Notes: a model not told the origin generated them from the letters alone. A stretch of DNA of 64,000 nucleotides from Deltaproteobacteria bacterium (GCA_016218915.1 JACRCQ010000042.1:265274-329273), one strand, 5' to 3'; positions 52,433 through 61,061 are shown, counted from the first letter of the stretch. Program-made: numbers and translations.

Positions 52433-52639
52433 TCACCCTCCCTCCAGGCACAATCAGCGTGCAGCGAACGGCGTGAATCCTGGCTGGTCACTGCACCCCC
52501 ACCTGGACCCCCCATCCCCCAGCCCGATCGCGGCGGCAGCGATCGCCATCGATCGAAGTTCAAGGCCAAATCAGCTGAATCCGAGCGGGACCTGCGCAGG
52601 CACGCTCGTTGCTCATGCCTCGGACATGGAGGCTGAAGC

Positions 52640-54007
52640 ATGAAACCCCGACCCGTTGGATCCTGGTTGCTGATCACCTTCACAGCGATGACGGTCGCGT
52701 GCCTCGAGGGTTGCACGGTAGCTGTACCTGACGGCGAGGACGTGGATCAGGTGTCTTCGGAGCTGGTGGCTTCCTGCACCAAGGCGCACATCCTCGCGAA
52801 CGTACCGGACGAGCGGCGATGCATCTTCGAGCGCGCTTTCGAGTGGGTCGACGATCACGTGATGTACAGCCAGACGCCGCAGAGCAAGTATGGTGGATAT
52901 CGGACCGACTGCTCGGGATATGTGTCGTACTCCTGGGGCCTGCCGCCTCCGGGCATCCTCGCCAACGACTTCCACAACACGTCCGAGCCCTACTCCAAGA
53001 AGATCGACTGGGCCGACCTGCAGCCCGGCGACGCCATTGCGCGTCCAGGGCACGTGCTGCTGTTCGCAGGTTGGCTCAACAGCTCTCACACGGCGTTCTG
53101 CTCCATGGAGGAGTACAACTGGGACCACCCTGCCTCGATTCTGACGCGGACGCGCGCCGGTCTCACCAGCGACTACGATCCTGTCACGTACGAGAAGACA
53201 CCCAAGGGGTGCGAGCTGAAGGACACGGACGGCGACAAGGTCCCGGACATCCACGACAACTGCAAGAACGAGCCGAACCACGGGCAGGAAGACCTCGACA
53301 AGGATGGCAAGGGGGACAAGTGCGACGGTGACATCGACGGCGATGGGGTCAGCAATGCCAAGGACAACTGCCCTCGCAACAAGAACAAGGCCCAGACCGA
53401 TCTCGACAAGGATGGGAAGGGTGACAAGTGCGATGGGGACGTGGACGGCGACGGGCTGGCGAACGAAAAGGACAACTGCCCGCGGGTGAAGAATGCCGAT
53501 CAGCTGGACACGGACAAGGACGGCAAGGGCAATGCGTGCGAGAAGGACGACGACAACGACGGAGTGCCTGACGCCCAGGACAACTGTTCCACAGTGAAGA
53601 ATGCCGACCAGGAAGATCTGGATGGCGATGGGAAGGGTGACGATTGCGACGAAGACCAGGACGGAGACGGCGTGGCCAACGGCAACGACAATTGCCCGCA
53701 GGATTCGAACCCTGATCAGCTCGATGCCGACAGCGACGGCGAGGGGGACGCGTGCGACGAGACGCCGGGCACGGAGCTGACCGAGCCAGAAGGCATCGAC
53801 ACCGATGAGCCGGCCGCGAACGGCTCGGCCGGGTCAGCGCCTTCAGACGAAGCGTCGGAAAAGCCACTTGCGAGCTGGAACAACGCGCCCTCTTCGTCTT
53901 CCTGCTCGATGACCCATTCCAAGGCAGGGTCAGCCATGTGGCTGCTCCTGGCGCCTGCTGCCTTGGGGCTGTTGCGACGCAGGCAGCGGGCTGCGCGCAC
54001 GGGAAAG
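52640..54007 (+). other. Module A of the polyprotein: NlpC/P60-like hydrolase with TSP3 repeats
   Basis: Residues 1-456. Signal, then an NlpC/P60-type domain with catalytic Cys91 (RTDCSGYVSYSWG) and His138 (RPGHVLLFAGW) preceded by the LQPGD turn typical of the family; these cut the D-gamma-glutamyl or stem-peptide bonds of peptidoglycan. Five TSP3 repeats (195-373) and a linker lead to the MYXO-CTERM tail with Cys422 and LLRRRQR. Confidence 0.85.
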
Positions 54008-57001
54008 GGGTCGTCACGCGTCTTGGCGCTCTTCGTGTGCCTCGCTGCGACCCTGTCCGGCTGCACCACTGACGTCGCGTTCGCAGACCACGCTGGCGAA
54101 GAGGAGGGCCTCGGTCAGGCGGTCGAGCCTGTGACCTGCGCGGCGAGCCTGGCGCACTATCCGGTCGCTGGACCCCACAATGGGGGGTACGACTCGCATG
54201 CTCTGCACTTCACCTGTCCGGCTCACCCCGCAACATCGCCTGACAACTCCGACTTCATCGCAGGCCAGCACTTCGGCAATGACATCTTTGGCGAAAAGGG
54301 GACCCCTATCGTCTCCGCGACCAACGGCAAGGTGATCTTCAAGGGCTACACCAGCGTCTCGGGCCATCGGGTCACGATCCAGGACAAGTGCGGCTGGCAC
54401 TACTTCTATGCACACCTCAACAGCTATGCTTCAGGCATCTCGGTCGGCTCGACGGTCCAGGCCGGTGACAAGATTGGAACCCTCGGCAACACGGGGTCTG
54501 CATCGAGCACTGCGCCGCACCTGCACTTCTCCATCTATCCGAGCTCCTACGAGGCGGGCATCGACCCGTTTCCTCATCTCAAGAAGGTGGATGGGACGTC
54601 CTGCGCCAAGACCTGCACCGCCCATTGCCAGGGCAACGTGGCGATCAGCGACGATTGCAGCAAGGACGAGTGCTCAGCGAGCCAGACCTGCGTGGAGGTT
54701 TCCAAGGAGGCGCGTTGCGTCGCTGACGCGTGCGCAGCCAAGCCGTCCACGAAGCATGATGTCTGCCTGGCGAGCGGCAAGCTCGGACACTGCTCAGCGG
54801 TCGGAAAGCTGACCTCGGAGAAGTGCCCGGCAGGTTCAGCCTGTGTCGTAGGATCCAAGGGAGGACACTGCGAAGCGCAGGAAGACGCGGGCGGAGCAGC
54901 TGGGGCCGGCGCTGACGCGGGCGAAGCCAGCGAAGAGGATGGTGGAGCGCAAGAGCCAGAGCCCGACGCCCAGACGCAAGGGTCGCTCGATGGAGGCAAG
55001 AAGAGCGATGGAGCCGTGTCGAGCACCGACGCTGGTGACCCGCAAGAAGAGGAATCGACAGGCCCGCTCTTCAATGTGGAACAGCAGCCGCAAGGTTGCA
55101 GCGTGGCCTCAGGACGCACTGGCGAGCATTACGGGCTGGCAGGCGTCGCTATCGGACTGGGCCTGACGCTGCTGGGGCGTCGACGAATCCGTCGGCGTGC
55201 CAAGGGTGCAGGGGCCGAAGCTCCGCGCACCCGGATCTTCGCCCTCTTGCTGACCATCGGCGCATCGCTGGCCGGGGCGGCCTGCACGGTGCCTGCGACT
55301 GACGACGAGCCCACGGGAAGCGTGTCCCAGGACGTGAGCGCTCCGCTGGCGCACGCCTATTGCTCGATTCCGGTCAAGGGCAAGGGCACCAAGAGCATGG
55401 AGGACGACTACCTGCCCCATGTGATCACGTGCGAGAACGGTGGCGCGGACCTGGAAGCGCTCAAGACGCAAGCCATTGCCGCACGCTCCGTCGCCTACTA
55501 CGCCATGGCGACTTCCGGCTCGATCTGCGACAGCCAGGGGTGCCAGGTCTACTCTTGTGGGGCTACTCCGAGCGCGCGCGCCAAGAAGGCAGTCGACGAG
55601 ACGCGCGGAATGTACCTGTCGTATGGTGGAATGCTGACCTACGGGTTCTACGTGTCCGGTGACCCGGGGACCGATCCGCCGAGCTGCGTGGGAAGCCCGG
55701 GCTACTCGATGGAGAAGTGGGTGACCTACAACCATGGGAAGACCGGACACGATGTCGAGCAGACTCCGCTCGGCGGAATGGGGCCGCCCGGCTACGGACA
55801 GAACCGCGGGTGCATGAGCCAGTGGGGGGCGCGGTGCCTCGAAGCGCACAAGGGATACGACTACAAGCATATCCTTCAGTTCTACTATGGCGACGACATC
55901 AAGATCATCCAGGCGACCGGGTCGTGCGTCAGCATCGCGGACAAGGACAAGGACGGCATCAGCGACGACGAGGACAACTGCAAGACCGTCAAGAATGCCT
56001 CGCAGATCGACACGGATCACGACGGCCACGGCGATGCCTGCGACGGGGATGATGACGGTGACGGGGTGAAGGACGACGCGGACAACTGCCCCAAGGACAA
56101 GAACGCAGAGCAGATCGACTCGGACAAGGATGGGAAGGGCAACGCCTGTGACGCTGACAACGACAACGACAGCGTGAAGGACGAGAAGGACAACTGTCCC
56201 AACGCTCCGAACAAGGGGCAGCTGGACACGGACAAGGATGGCAAGGGGGACGCGTGCGACGGCGACGACGACAATGACGGCATCGGGGACGAGAAGGACA
56301 ATTGCCCGACGAAACCGAACAAGGGCCAGGCCGATACCGACAGCGACGGCAAGGGGGACGCGTGCGAGGCGGACGACGATGAAGACGGGATTCCGGATGC
56401 GGACGACAACTGCCCCAAGGTGCCGAATCTGGACCAGCTTGACGCGGATGAAGATGGCAAGGGCGACGCATGCGATGACGACCGCGACGGAGACACGGTG
56501 CCGAACGCAGCGGACAACTGCCCGGATGCGCCGAACGCGGACCAGGCGGATGGAAACGGGAATGGAGCGGGTGACGCGTGTGACGTCGATGGGGACGGGG
56601 ATGGTGTCCCTGATTCAGTGGATGTCTGCCCGCAGATTGCAGATCCAGGCCAGAAGGACGTGGACGAGGATGGGTTGGGCGACGTCTGCGATCCAGACCT
56701 CGACGGCGATGAGGTTCTGAACGAAGCAGATGGGTGCCCGTCCGACGCAGGAGACTCGGTTGGGCCAGAGCCGGCTGCAGGGTGTCCGGCGGCAGGAGCG
56801 CATCCGTTGGAAGCGCCGAAGTCCGCGCCCGGCTCGCAGACGTCCATGGCAGGTTCCTGCTCGGCGTCTCGTGCAACCGGAGGCGCAAGTCCGTTTGGCT
56901 GGATGATGGTGTTCGGCATTGCGGCTGCGGCCCTGCTACGGCGGGCTGCGACTTGCAGGGCATACCGTCTCAGCCGCACGTCCCCTTTGGCGTCGGAGTA
57001 A
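52640..57001 (+). CDS. Triple peptidoglycan-hydrolase polyprotein (NlpC/P60 + LytM + SpoIID)
   Basis: One uninterrupted 1453-codon frame (ATG with GGAGG upstream) contains three complete exported proteins in series. Each has its own lipoprotein-type signal (Cys21 or Cys25; TLSGC, Cys475; GAAC, Cys882) and its own MYXO-CTERM tail (Cys422, Cys820 and Cys1407, each followed by a hydrophobic helix and Arg cluster). The enzymes are NlpC/P60, M23/LytM and SpoIID-like, all acting on peptidoglycan. No start codon other than a possible TTG, and no stop, is seen at the two junctions. The tail helix of one unit and the signal helix of the next would form a membrane hairpin with the Arg-rich loop in the cytoplasm, so cutting on the outside by the sorting enzyme and signal peptidase II would release three anchored proteins. 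The 3' end overlaps the convergent gene by 32 bp. Confidence 0.85.
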   Translation: MKPRPVGSWLLITFTAMTVACLEGCTVAVPDGEDVDQVSSELVASCTKAHILANVPDERRCIFERAFEWVDDHVMYSQTPQSKYGGYRTDCSGYVSYSWGLPPPGILANDFHNTSEPYSKKIDWADLQPGDAIARPGHVLLFAGWLNSSHTAFCSMEEYNWDHPASILTRTRAGLTSDYDPVTYEKTPKGCELKDTDGDKVPDIHDNCKNEPNHGQEDLDKDGKGDKCDGDIDGDGVSNAKDNCPRNKNKAQTDLDKDGKGDKCDGDVDGDGLANEKDNCPRVKNADQLDTDKDGKGNACEKDDDNDGVPDAQDNCSTVKNADQEDLDGDGKGDDCDEDQDGDGVANGNDNCPQDSNPDQLDADSDGEGDACDETPGTELTEPEGIDTDEPAANGSAGSAPSDEASEKPLASWNNAPSSSSCSMTHSKAGSAMWLLLAPAALGLLRRRQRAARTGKGSSRVLALFVCLAATLSGCTTDVAFADHAGEEEGLGQAVEPVTCAASLAHYPVAGPHNGGYDSHALHFTCPAHPATSPDNSDFIAGQHFGNDIFGEKGTPIVSATNGKVIFKGYTSVSGHRVTIQDKCGWHYFYAHLNSYASGISVGSTVQAGDKIGTLGNTGSASSTAPHLHFSIYPSSYEAGIDPFPHLKKVDGTSCAKTCTAHCQGNVAISDDCSKDECSASQTCVEVSKEARCVADACAAKPSTKHDVCLASGKLGHCSAVGKLTSEKCPAGSACVVGSKGGHCEAQEDAGGAAGAGADAGEASEEDGGAQEPEPDAQTQGSLDGGKKSDGAVSSTDAGDPQEEESTGPLFNVEQQPQGCSVASGRTGEHYGLAGVAIGLGLTLLGRRRIRRRAKGAGAEAPRTRIFALLLTIGASLAGAACTVPATDDEPTGSVSQDVSAPLAHAYCSIPVKGKGTKSMEDDYLPHVITCENGGADLEALKTQAIAARSVAYYAMATSGSICDSQGCQVYSCGATPSARAKKAVDETRGMYLSYGGMLTYGFYVSGDPGTDPPSCVGSPGYSMEKWVTYNHGKTGHDVEQTPLGGMGPPGYGQNRGCMSQWGARCLEAHKGYDYKHILQFYYGDDIKIIQATGSCVSIADKDKDGISDDEDNCKTVKNASQIDTDHDGHGDACDGDDDGDGVKDDADNCPKDKNAEQIDSDKDGKGNACDADNDNDSVKDEKDNCPNAPNKGQLDTDKDGKGDACDGDDDNDGIGDEKDNCPTKPNKGQADTDSDGKGDACEADDDEDGIPDADDNCPKVPNLDQLDADEDGKGDACDDDRDGDTVPNAADNCPDAPNADQADGNGNGAGDACDVDGDGDGVPDSVDVCPQIADPGQKDVDEDGLGDVCDPDLDGDEVLNEADGCPSDAGDSVGPEPAAGCPAAGAHPLEAPKSAPGSQTSMAGSCSASRATGGASPFGWMMVFGIAAAALLRRAATCRAYRLSRTSPLASE
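53222..53758 (+). repeat. TSP3 coding repeats in module A
   Basis: Five units with DxDGDG and DNC/DKCD motifs, closely related to those of the VanY-like gene. Confidence 0.85.
54008..55216 (+). other. Module B of the polyprotein: LytM-type M23 endopeptidase
   Basis: Residues 457-859. Internal signal helix with lipobox TLSGC, then an M23 domain with all zinc motifs: HFGND (His544, Asp548), YAHL (His592) and PHLHF (His627, His629). M23 enzymes cut peptide crosslinks. A Cys-rich segment (650-745, twelve or more Cys) and an acidic Ala/Gly linker precede the MYXO-CTERM tail (Cys820, hydrophobic helix, GRRRIRRR). Confidence 0.85.
55217..57001 (+). other. Module C of the polyprotein: SpoIID-like glycan-cleaving domain with TSP3 repeats
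   Basis: Residues 860-1453. Internal signal with GAAC, then a SpoIID/LytB-like domain (about 905-1090): MEDDYLPHVITCENG, the ALKTQAIAARSVAYYAM motif that is diagnostic for SpoIID proteins, and GCMSQWGARCLEAHKGYDYKHILQ-type ending. SpoIID is a lytic transglycosylase acting on glycan strands. Seven TSP3 repeats and a partial one follow, then a third MYXO-CTERM-type tail (Cys1407). Confidence 0.85.
55937..56740 (+). repeat. TSP3 coding repeats in module C
   Basis: Seven full units and a partial last one with the same Asp-loop and Cys spacing as the other two arrays. Confidence 0.85.
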
Positions 57002-57581
57002 CCTTGCTGTCCGAGCAGATCCAGGTTCCCCGGTCGCAGAGAGGCACTGCGGTATAGGTGTCCATGCAGCACTCGAGCTCACTGGACGAGCACGCAGTTG
57101 GCGGCAAGCAGCACAGCCCGGTCGGGCCGGCATCGCCGCAATCGCCGGTGTCAGGCCCCATCAGGCCGCCGGTCTTCTGGCAGGCGCCGGGAGTCGCCAC
57201 GCACAGGCCTCCCCGGTCCGTGCACCCGTTGCCTGACGGCTTGGGAGCAGGCGGAATGCAGCAGGTCGACGGGCCGTCGGTGAAGATGCAGTCCGGATTG
57301 CCTGCAGCATGGGGCGAGCCCCCCTGGGAGGTGCACACTGCATCCGACATGACGCAGATCCCGTGCTTCCCCGGGCAGGAGTTGGTGTCGCCGTCGTCCG
57401 GGTTGGCCTGATCCGGCTGCGTCTCGGCAACGACATCCTGGGAAGTGTCTGGCGCAGCGGTATCTGCTCCTGCATCGGTCGCCGGGGTGGGCGGAGTCTC
57501 GCTGTCACTGCTGCAACCTGGTGCTGCTGTCAGGGGCAGGGCACCCAGGATCAGGAACACCACAAGGGAAACGCGCTTCAT
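56970..57581 (-). CDS. Cys-rich lipoprotein
   Basis: ATG at 57581 with GGAGGT 5 nt upstream and a signal peptide (LVVFLILGALPLTAAPGC). The 203-residue protein has a Thr/Asp/Pro linker and a Cys-rich domain with repeated units (CPGKHGICVMSDAVC, GPSTCCIPP, CTDRGGLCVATPGAC, GLCCLPPTAC, ECCMDTY). Such domains are common in myxobacterial surface proteins and resemble disulfide-knotted adhesins or inhibitors. Its 3' end overlaps the polyprotein gene by 32 bp (convergent). Confidence 0.65.
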   Translation of the reverse strand: MKRVSLVVFLILGALPLTAAPGCSSDSETPPTPATDAGADTAAPDTSQDVVAETQPDQANPDDGDTNSCPGKHGICVMSDAVCTSQGGSPHAAGNPDCIFTDGPSTCCIPPAPKPSGNGCTDRGGLCVATPGACQKTGGLMGPDTGDCGDAGPTGLCCLPPTACSSSELECCMDTYTAVPLCDRGTWICSDSKVTPTPKGTCG

Positions 57582-57737
57582 GCTTACCTCCAAAAAAGCT
57601 GTGACCAAGGATTGGATTCGCGAAGGGCTCGCAGCCCATTCAATGGCGCAGGCTAGCCGAAGACCGGCTCGGTGAGAATCCTGGGATTCCACACCGACAT
57701 TTCCGCGGCGTTCCCTCGCATCCACGCGAGGCAGCGC

Positions 57738-57981
57738 ATATGCGCAGCGCACGCACAACCCTACGCTTACCGCGATGGTTGGGGTCTCCGCCTGCGGCGG
57801 ACACGCGCAAACCCGGTCGGATGGCGTACACGCTGCCGCAAGCGGAAGCGCTGGATCGACGCACTTTGGAGGCTCTCCAGGCACAGGAGGATCGTCGAGC
57901 CTCGGAGGATCAGTCGCTCTGCCGGCGCGAGTCGGCCAGTGAGCTGCGAGCTACGCTTGGAGCCTGCGAACCCCAATCATC
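57738..57981 (+). pseudogene. Decayed copy of the Cys-rich lipoprotein gene at 62509
   Basis: Base-by-base similarity to 62509-62880 runs from the start codon through the signal region (GTCTCCGC(G/C)TGCGGCGGAC), the GGAAGCGCTGGATCGACGCAC linker segment and GAGCCTGCGAA(T/C)CCCAAT. About 140 bp of the intact gene is missing between short near-repeats (GCAAGCTGG / GCGAGCTGG), several frameshifts are present, and the match stops near 57981. It is therefore a non-functional remnant. Confidence 0.7.
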
Positions 57982-58009
57982 GCGGTCGGGTTCTCGAGCG
58001 ATTCTCGGT

Positions 58010-58900
58010 TCAACGCCCAGCGTACTTCTGACATGCCGTCTCGCGGCCGGCCTTGCATGCCATCGCATAGAGCGTATTCGCCTTGTCGCGGTCTCGAGGA
58101 GCCTGACTCTTACGTAGGATATCAGCGGCCCACTCACATGGAGCCGTGTCGAAGAGATCACCGGGTGAGCATCCCTCCTCGAAGAGAGCCAAGGCCCGCT
58201 TTTCGTCCCTCTCCACGCCGCTGCCCTCCAGGTACATTTCACCGAGAAAAGCGCATCCAAGTTTGAACCCTAGGTTGCAGGCACGTGTACGAAACGCGAC
58301 AGCACGAGAGAGGTCCTTCGGCACTCCCTTTCCTTGCTCATAAGCAAGCGCAAGCCCATCACATGCGTCACCGTCCCCACCATCGCAGCCTTTTCCTTTG
58401 TAGTCAGCAGCCCGCGTCGGATTGTGCTCCAGGAACCCGCCGATCATTCCGCACGCCTTGGCATCGGATGCACGGCAAGCCCGTTCCAGCACTTCCCGAG
58501 CCGCCGCCTCGTCTTTTCGAGCGCCGCGTCCCCAAAGGAGCGCCGCCCCGTAGTCTCGGCAACCCTCGATGCTGCCACCTTCGCAGGCTGCTTTGCACGC
58601 GCGAACGTGCGCGGCGGGAATGTGTGCGTCGGGCCATCGACACGGAACGCCGGACTGCGTTGCCGTCGGCTGCATTGCATGGCTCGGATGGGCTGACACG
58701 CCCTGCCCTCCGCAGGCCCCCTGGGCGATGATGGTTACTACCAAAGCGGTGAACTTCGCGAGGCACGCCATCGCCGGGGCGGCAGCCAGAACTGTTCGCC
58801 GGTTCAGCGCAACAGATGAACGCTGCCGTGGTGGGCGCAACTTTCGAGCCTTGTGAGAGGTCGCCCAGAAGCTGGAGGCCAAATGAGGCTTGCCGGTCAT
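58010..58900 (-). CDS. Sel1-repeat protein, possible Tat or lipoprotein signal
   Basis: ATG at 58900 overlaps the stop of the upstream gene as ATGA, so I take it as the start (296 residues); ATG at 58771 is an alternative that gives a shorter lipoprotein-like signal. The N-terminus contains NRRTVLAAAPAMAC, resembling a twin-arginine or lipoprotein signal, then QGAC. The mature part (about 100-290) consists of Sel1-like helical repeats with paired Cys (DAKACGMIGGFLEHNP, GDACDGLALAYEQGKGV, LGCAFLGEMYLEGSGV). Sel1 proteins are scaffold or adaptor proteins of the envelope. Operon with the DUF2750-like gene. Confidence 0.7.
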   Translation of the reverse strand: MTGKPHLASSFWATSHKARKLRPPRQRSSVALNRRTVLAAAPAMACLAKFTALVVTIIAQGACGGQGVSAHPSHAMQPTATQSGVPCRWPDAHIPAAHVRACKAACEGGSIEGCRDYGAALLWGRGARKDEAAAREVLERACRASDAKACGMIGGFLEHNPTRAADYKGKGCDGGDGDACDGLALAYEQGKGVPKDLSRAVAFRTRACNLGFKLGCAFLGEMYLEGSGVERDEKRALALFEEGCSPGDLFDTAPCEWAADILRKSQAPRDRDKANTLYAMACKAGRETACQKYAGR

Positions 58901-59601
58901 GAGTCTGGTAATCCACCTCGGCAAGTTGCAGCCGAGGTCACACGCTCCAGAGGCCAACGGGAGTGACACGTTAGAAGTCCCCTTTTACCAATGCCCACGG
59001 CGACCCACATTTCGGCGGCGTTGATTCTCCCCAGAAGATCGGAGGTAAGAAGCTCATCGGCGGTCAGCCCTCGGACCTCGTAGTCGGGCCAGAACTCGAT
59101 CCACTCGGCGGCGTCCTCCGCACTTATCCAAAACGGAAGAAACTCATCGCCCTGTGGGGTAACGCCGTTTGCCCACTGACCGTCTCGTTCGCAGAACAAC
59201 GAGAATCCGCCACCGATAGCGATCGAGTCGGCCGCTCGAACCAGCGACTCGGAAACGTCGTCTCCCGTATCGCCGAGTTCACCTATGAATTCCCTGGCTC
59301 GAACGTGGAAGTGCGCAACGAATCCATCAATCTCGGCTTGCTCGAAGAACTCCCTACCATCGCTCTTGTCGACGTAGGTGTTGGAGGATACTTCTTCGTA
59401 AACCAGGGTGCTGACGACACGCCACCCGGCTGCAGAAACGCGCCTTCGAGCAAAAGCCTCGGTGTGTTCGTGAGCTCCGCAGACATCGGATCTCACCCAA
59501 CAGCCAACCATGGCTCCGGCGAAGTCTCGGAAGACGCCTGAGTCGGTCATCGGATAGCAGTCCATGACCAGATAGATTGCTTGACTCGCCACAGGCTTCA
59601 T
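58897..59601 (-). CDS. Protein with C-terminal DUF2750-like domain
   Basis: A 234-residue cytoplasmic protein. The C-terminal half (about 140-210: EFLPFWISAEDAAEWIEFWP, VRGLTADELLTSDLLGRI, EMWVAVGIG) resembles DUF2750, which is often found with toxin-immunity genes. The N-terminal half (about 1-110) contains several Cys and is not recognised. GGTGA precedes the ATG at 59601. Its stop overlaps the Sel1 start (ATGA). Confidence 0.55.
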   Translation of the reverse strand: MKPVASQAIYLVMDCYPMTDSGVFRDFAGAMVGCWVRSDVCGAHEHTEAFARRRVSAAGWRVVSTLVYEEVSSNTYVDKSDGREFFEQAEIDGFVAHFHVRAREFIGELGDTGDDVSESLVRAADSIAIGGGFSLFCERDGQWANGVTPQGDEFLPFWISAEDAAEWIEFWPDYEVRGLTADELLTSDLLGRINAAEMWVAVGIGKRGLLTCHSRWPLERVTSAATCRGGLPDS

Positions 59602-59911
59602 GTCTTCACCTTCGGCTTGACACCCCGCACACTGAAGAGCGGCTTTCCAGGATCTGGCATTCGCTTGCCATTCTGCCGCTGTGCCCTTCGACTACCCATC
59701 CCATCCGAAGCGACGCCCGGCGAGAACCCTTCCCGGTCGGACGATCGTGGATCCAGAGCGATGAAGCGTGGATCGGGTAGCTGCGAACGCACCGGTGCAG
59801 CACGTCCCCCTGCACGCATCCGCTCGATCGGCGCGGATCGCGTTTGCGGCGATCGAGAGCGCCTCTCGACGGCGCGCGCGGTGAGCCCTGGGTGGGTGCC
59901 GCGGTCCGGCA
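59602..59911. other. Intergenic region of about 310 bp
   Basis: Open frames are present on both strands but none has a start signal or recognisable product. Presumably contains the promoter for the DUF2750/Sel1 operon. Confidence 0.4.
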
Positions 59912-60919
59912 TCAGGCCCATCCCTTGCGGTTTGAGAAGGTCTCGAAGTCACACCCGGTGGAGTAATCGAGTTCCTTCCCGGTGCGCCGCTCATAGGCCG
60001 AACCAGCCAAGTACAGCAGGGCTTCGAACTCGACGTCCTTCGGCATCTCCTCCGGGGCCGCGAGCGCTCTCTCGTATACTTCTCGTCCGTTTGCGACTAC
60101 CGCACAACGGGCGTAGAGGAACGTGTCAACTGAAAAGAAGGCGTCTTCGTCCTTCCAAGCGTCCTCCCCTATCTCCTTGGCGTGCGCACACGTGTCGAGC
60201 TGGAAGAGCTTGTGCGCGAGGGTCTCCGCAAAGGCTTTGATGTCGACAACCGTCCGTTTCGCGAGCGCGCGAACGACAGGCTCGAGCACGGCGTCGTCAT
60301 CGCCCTCCCGGGACCAATCCAACTGGTCGATCAGAGCCCAGAACTCGTCGTCCGGCATGGGGTTCTTGGGCTCGTGTACTTGTTCGGCAATGCGCTTCTC
60401 GCCCTCAGCTCGACACGCGGCGACCTCCGCTTCGAAGGCCTCGCGCTCGTTCCACCATCGCCACTCGCTCCAGGCTTCCTTTCCCAGCCTGGCCGCGTCG
60501 ATGTTACCGCAAAGGGGGTAGCCCTTCACACGGCCGTGCTCATCGGGCCGACCGTCCCCCACCGAGAACGGATACGCTCGTTCGATCGGCGAGAGTGGTC
60601 TGGTGCAGACATAGCGCGACTCGTCACCGAAGTCGCCCGCACAAATCGAGATGGCTTCCTCGCCCCTCAGGCGGAAGTGGTGAAGCTGAAGCACCTGTAG
60701 GAGAGACGGATCGCTCGCCGAAGGTACATCGGCACCAACGAATCGAGTCACAGCGATCAGGTGCATAGGCGTCGCCGGCCATTTGCCGAACGACATGGGA
60801 CGATTCGCTGCCAGCACCCGAACGGCGGCATACCGCAGACCGTGGGGGTTCGGTGGCAAAGGTACGGCGAACACGTCGCCATCCTGCAGAGGGCGTTTCT
60901 GGGAGGCCTTGGTCTTCAC
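59912..60919 (-). CDS. Imm26-like + DUF4240 fusion protein (predicted immunity protein)
   Basis: A 335-residue soluble protein starting at GTG 60919 (GAGGTGG upstream). Residues about 10-120 resemble immunity protein 26 (GDVFAVPLPPNPHGLRYAAVRV). Residues about 185-335 match DUF4240: MPDDEFWALIDQLDW, VRALAKRTVVDIKAFAETL and a closing CDFETFSNRKGW. Both families are frequent in polymorphic-toxin immunity loci, so this protein may neutralise a toxin; no toxin gene is seen within the window. Orphan immunity genes are common. Confidence 0.75.
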   Translation of the reverse strand: MKTKASQKRPLQDGDVFAVPLPPNPHGLRYAAVRVLAANRPMSFGKWPATPMHLIAVTRFVGADVPSASDPSLLQVLQLHHFRLRGEEAISICAGDFGDESRYVCTRPLSPIERAYPFSVGDGRPDEHGRVKGYPLCGNIDAARLGKEAWSEWRWWNEREAFEAEVAACRAEGEKRIAEQVHEPKNPMPDDEFWALIDQLDWSREGDDDAVLEPVVRALAKRTVVDIKAFAETLAHKLFQLDTCAHAKEIGEDAWKDEDAFFSVDTFLYARCAVVANGREVYERALAAPEEMPKDVEFEALLYLAGSAYERRTGKELDYSTGCDFETFSNRKGWA

Positions 60920-61061
60920 GGCGGATCCACCTCGTCCATGGGCAACGTTAGGCGTCGCTCACGAAACAGGCAAGCCTGGCCGGCATCGTGCACCGCAAGG
61001 CTCGGCTGACCGGCGCGACTTCACGGACTGACGGACTCTCGCCGATCGCATGGAAGCCTTG

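Noticed and set aside
53700..53720. ATTCGAACCCTGATC, similar to a tRNA T-arm
   Set aside because: Lies inside TSP3 codons and no cloverleaf can be drawn around it.
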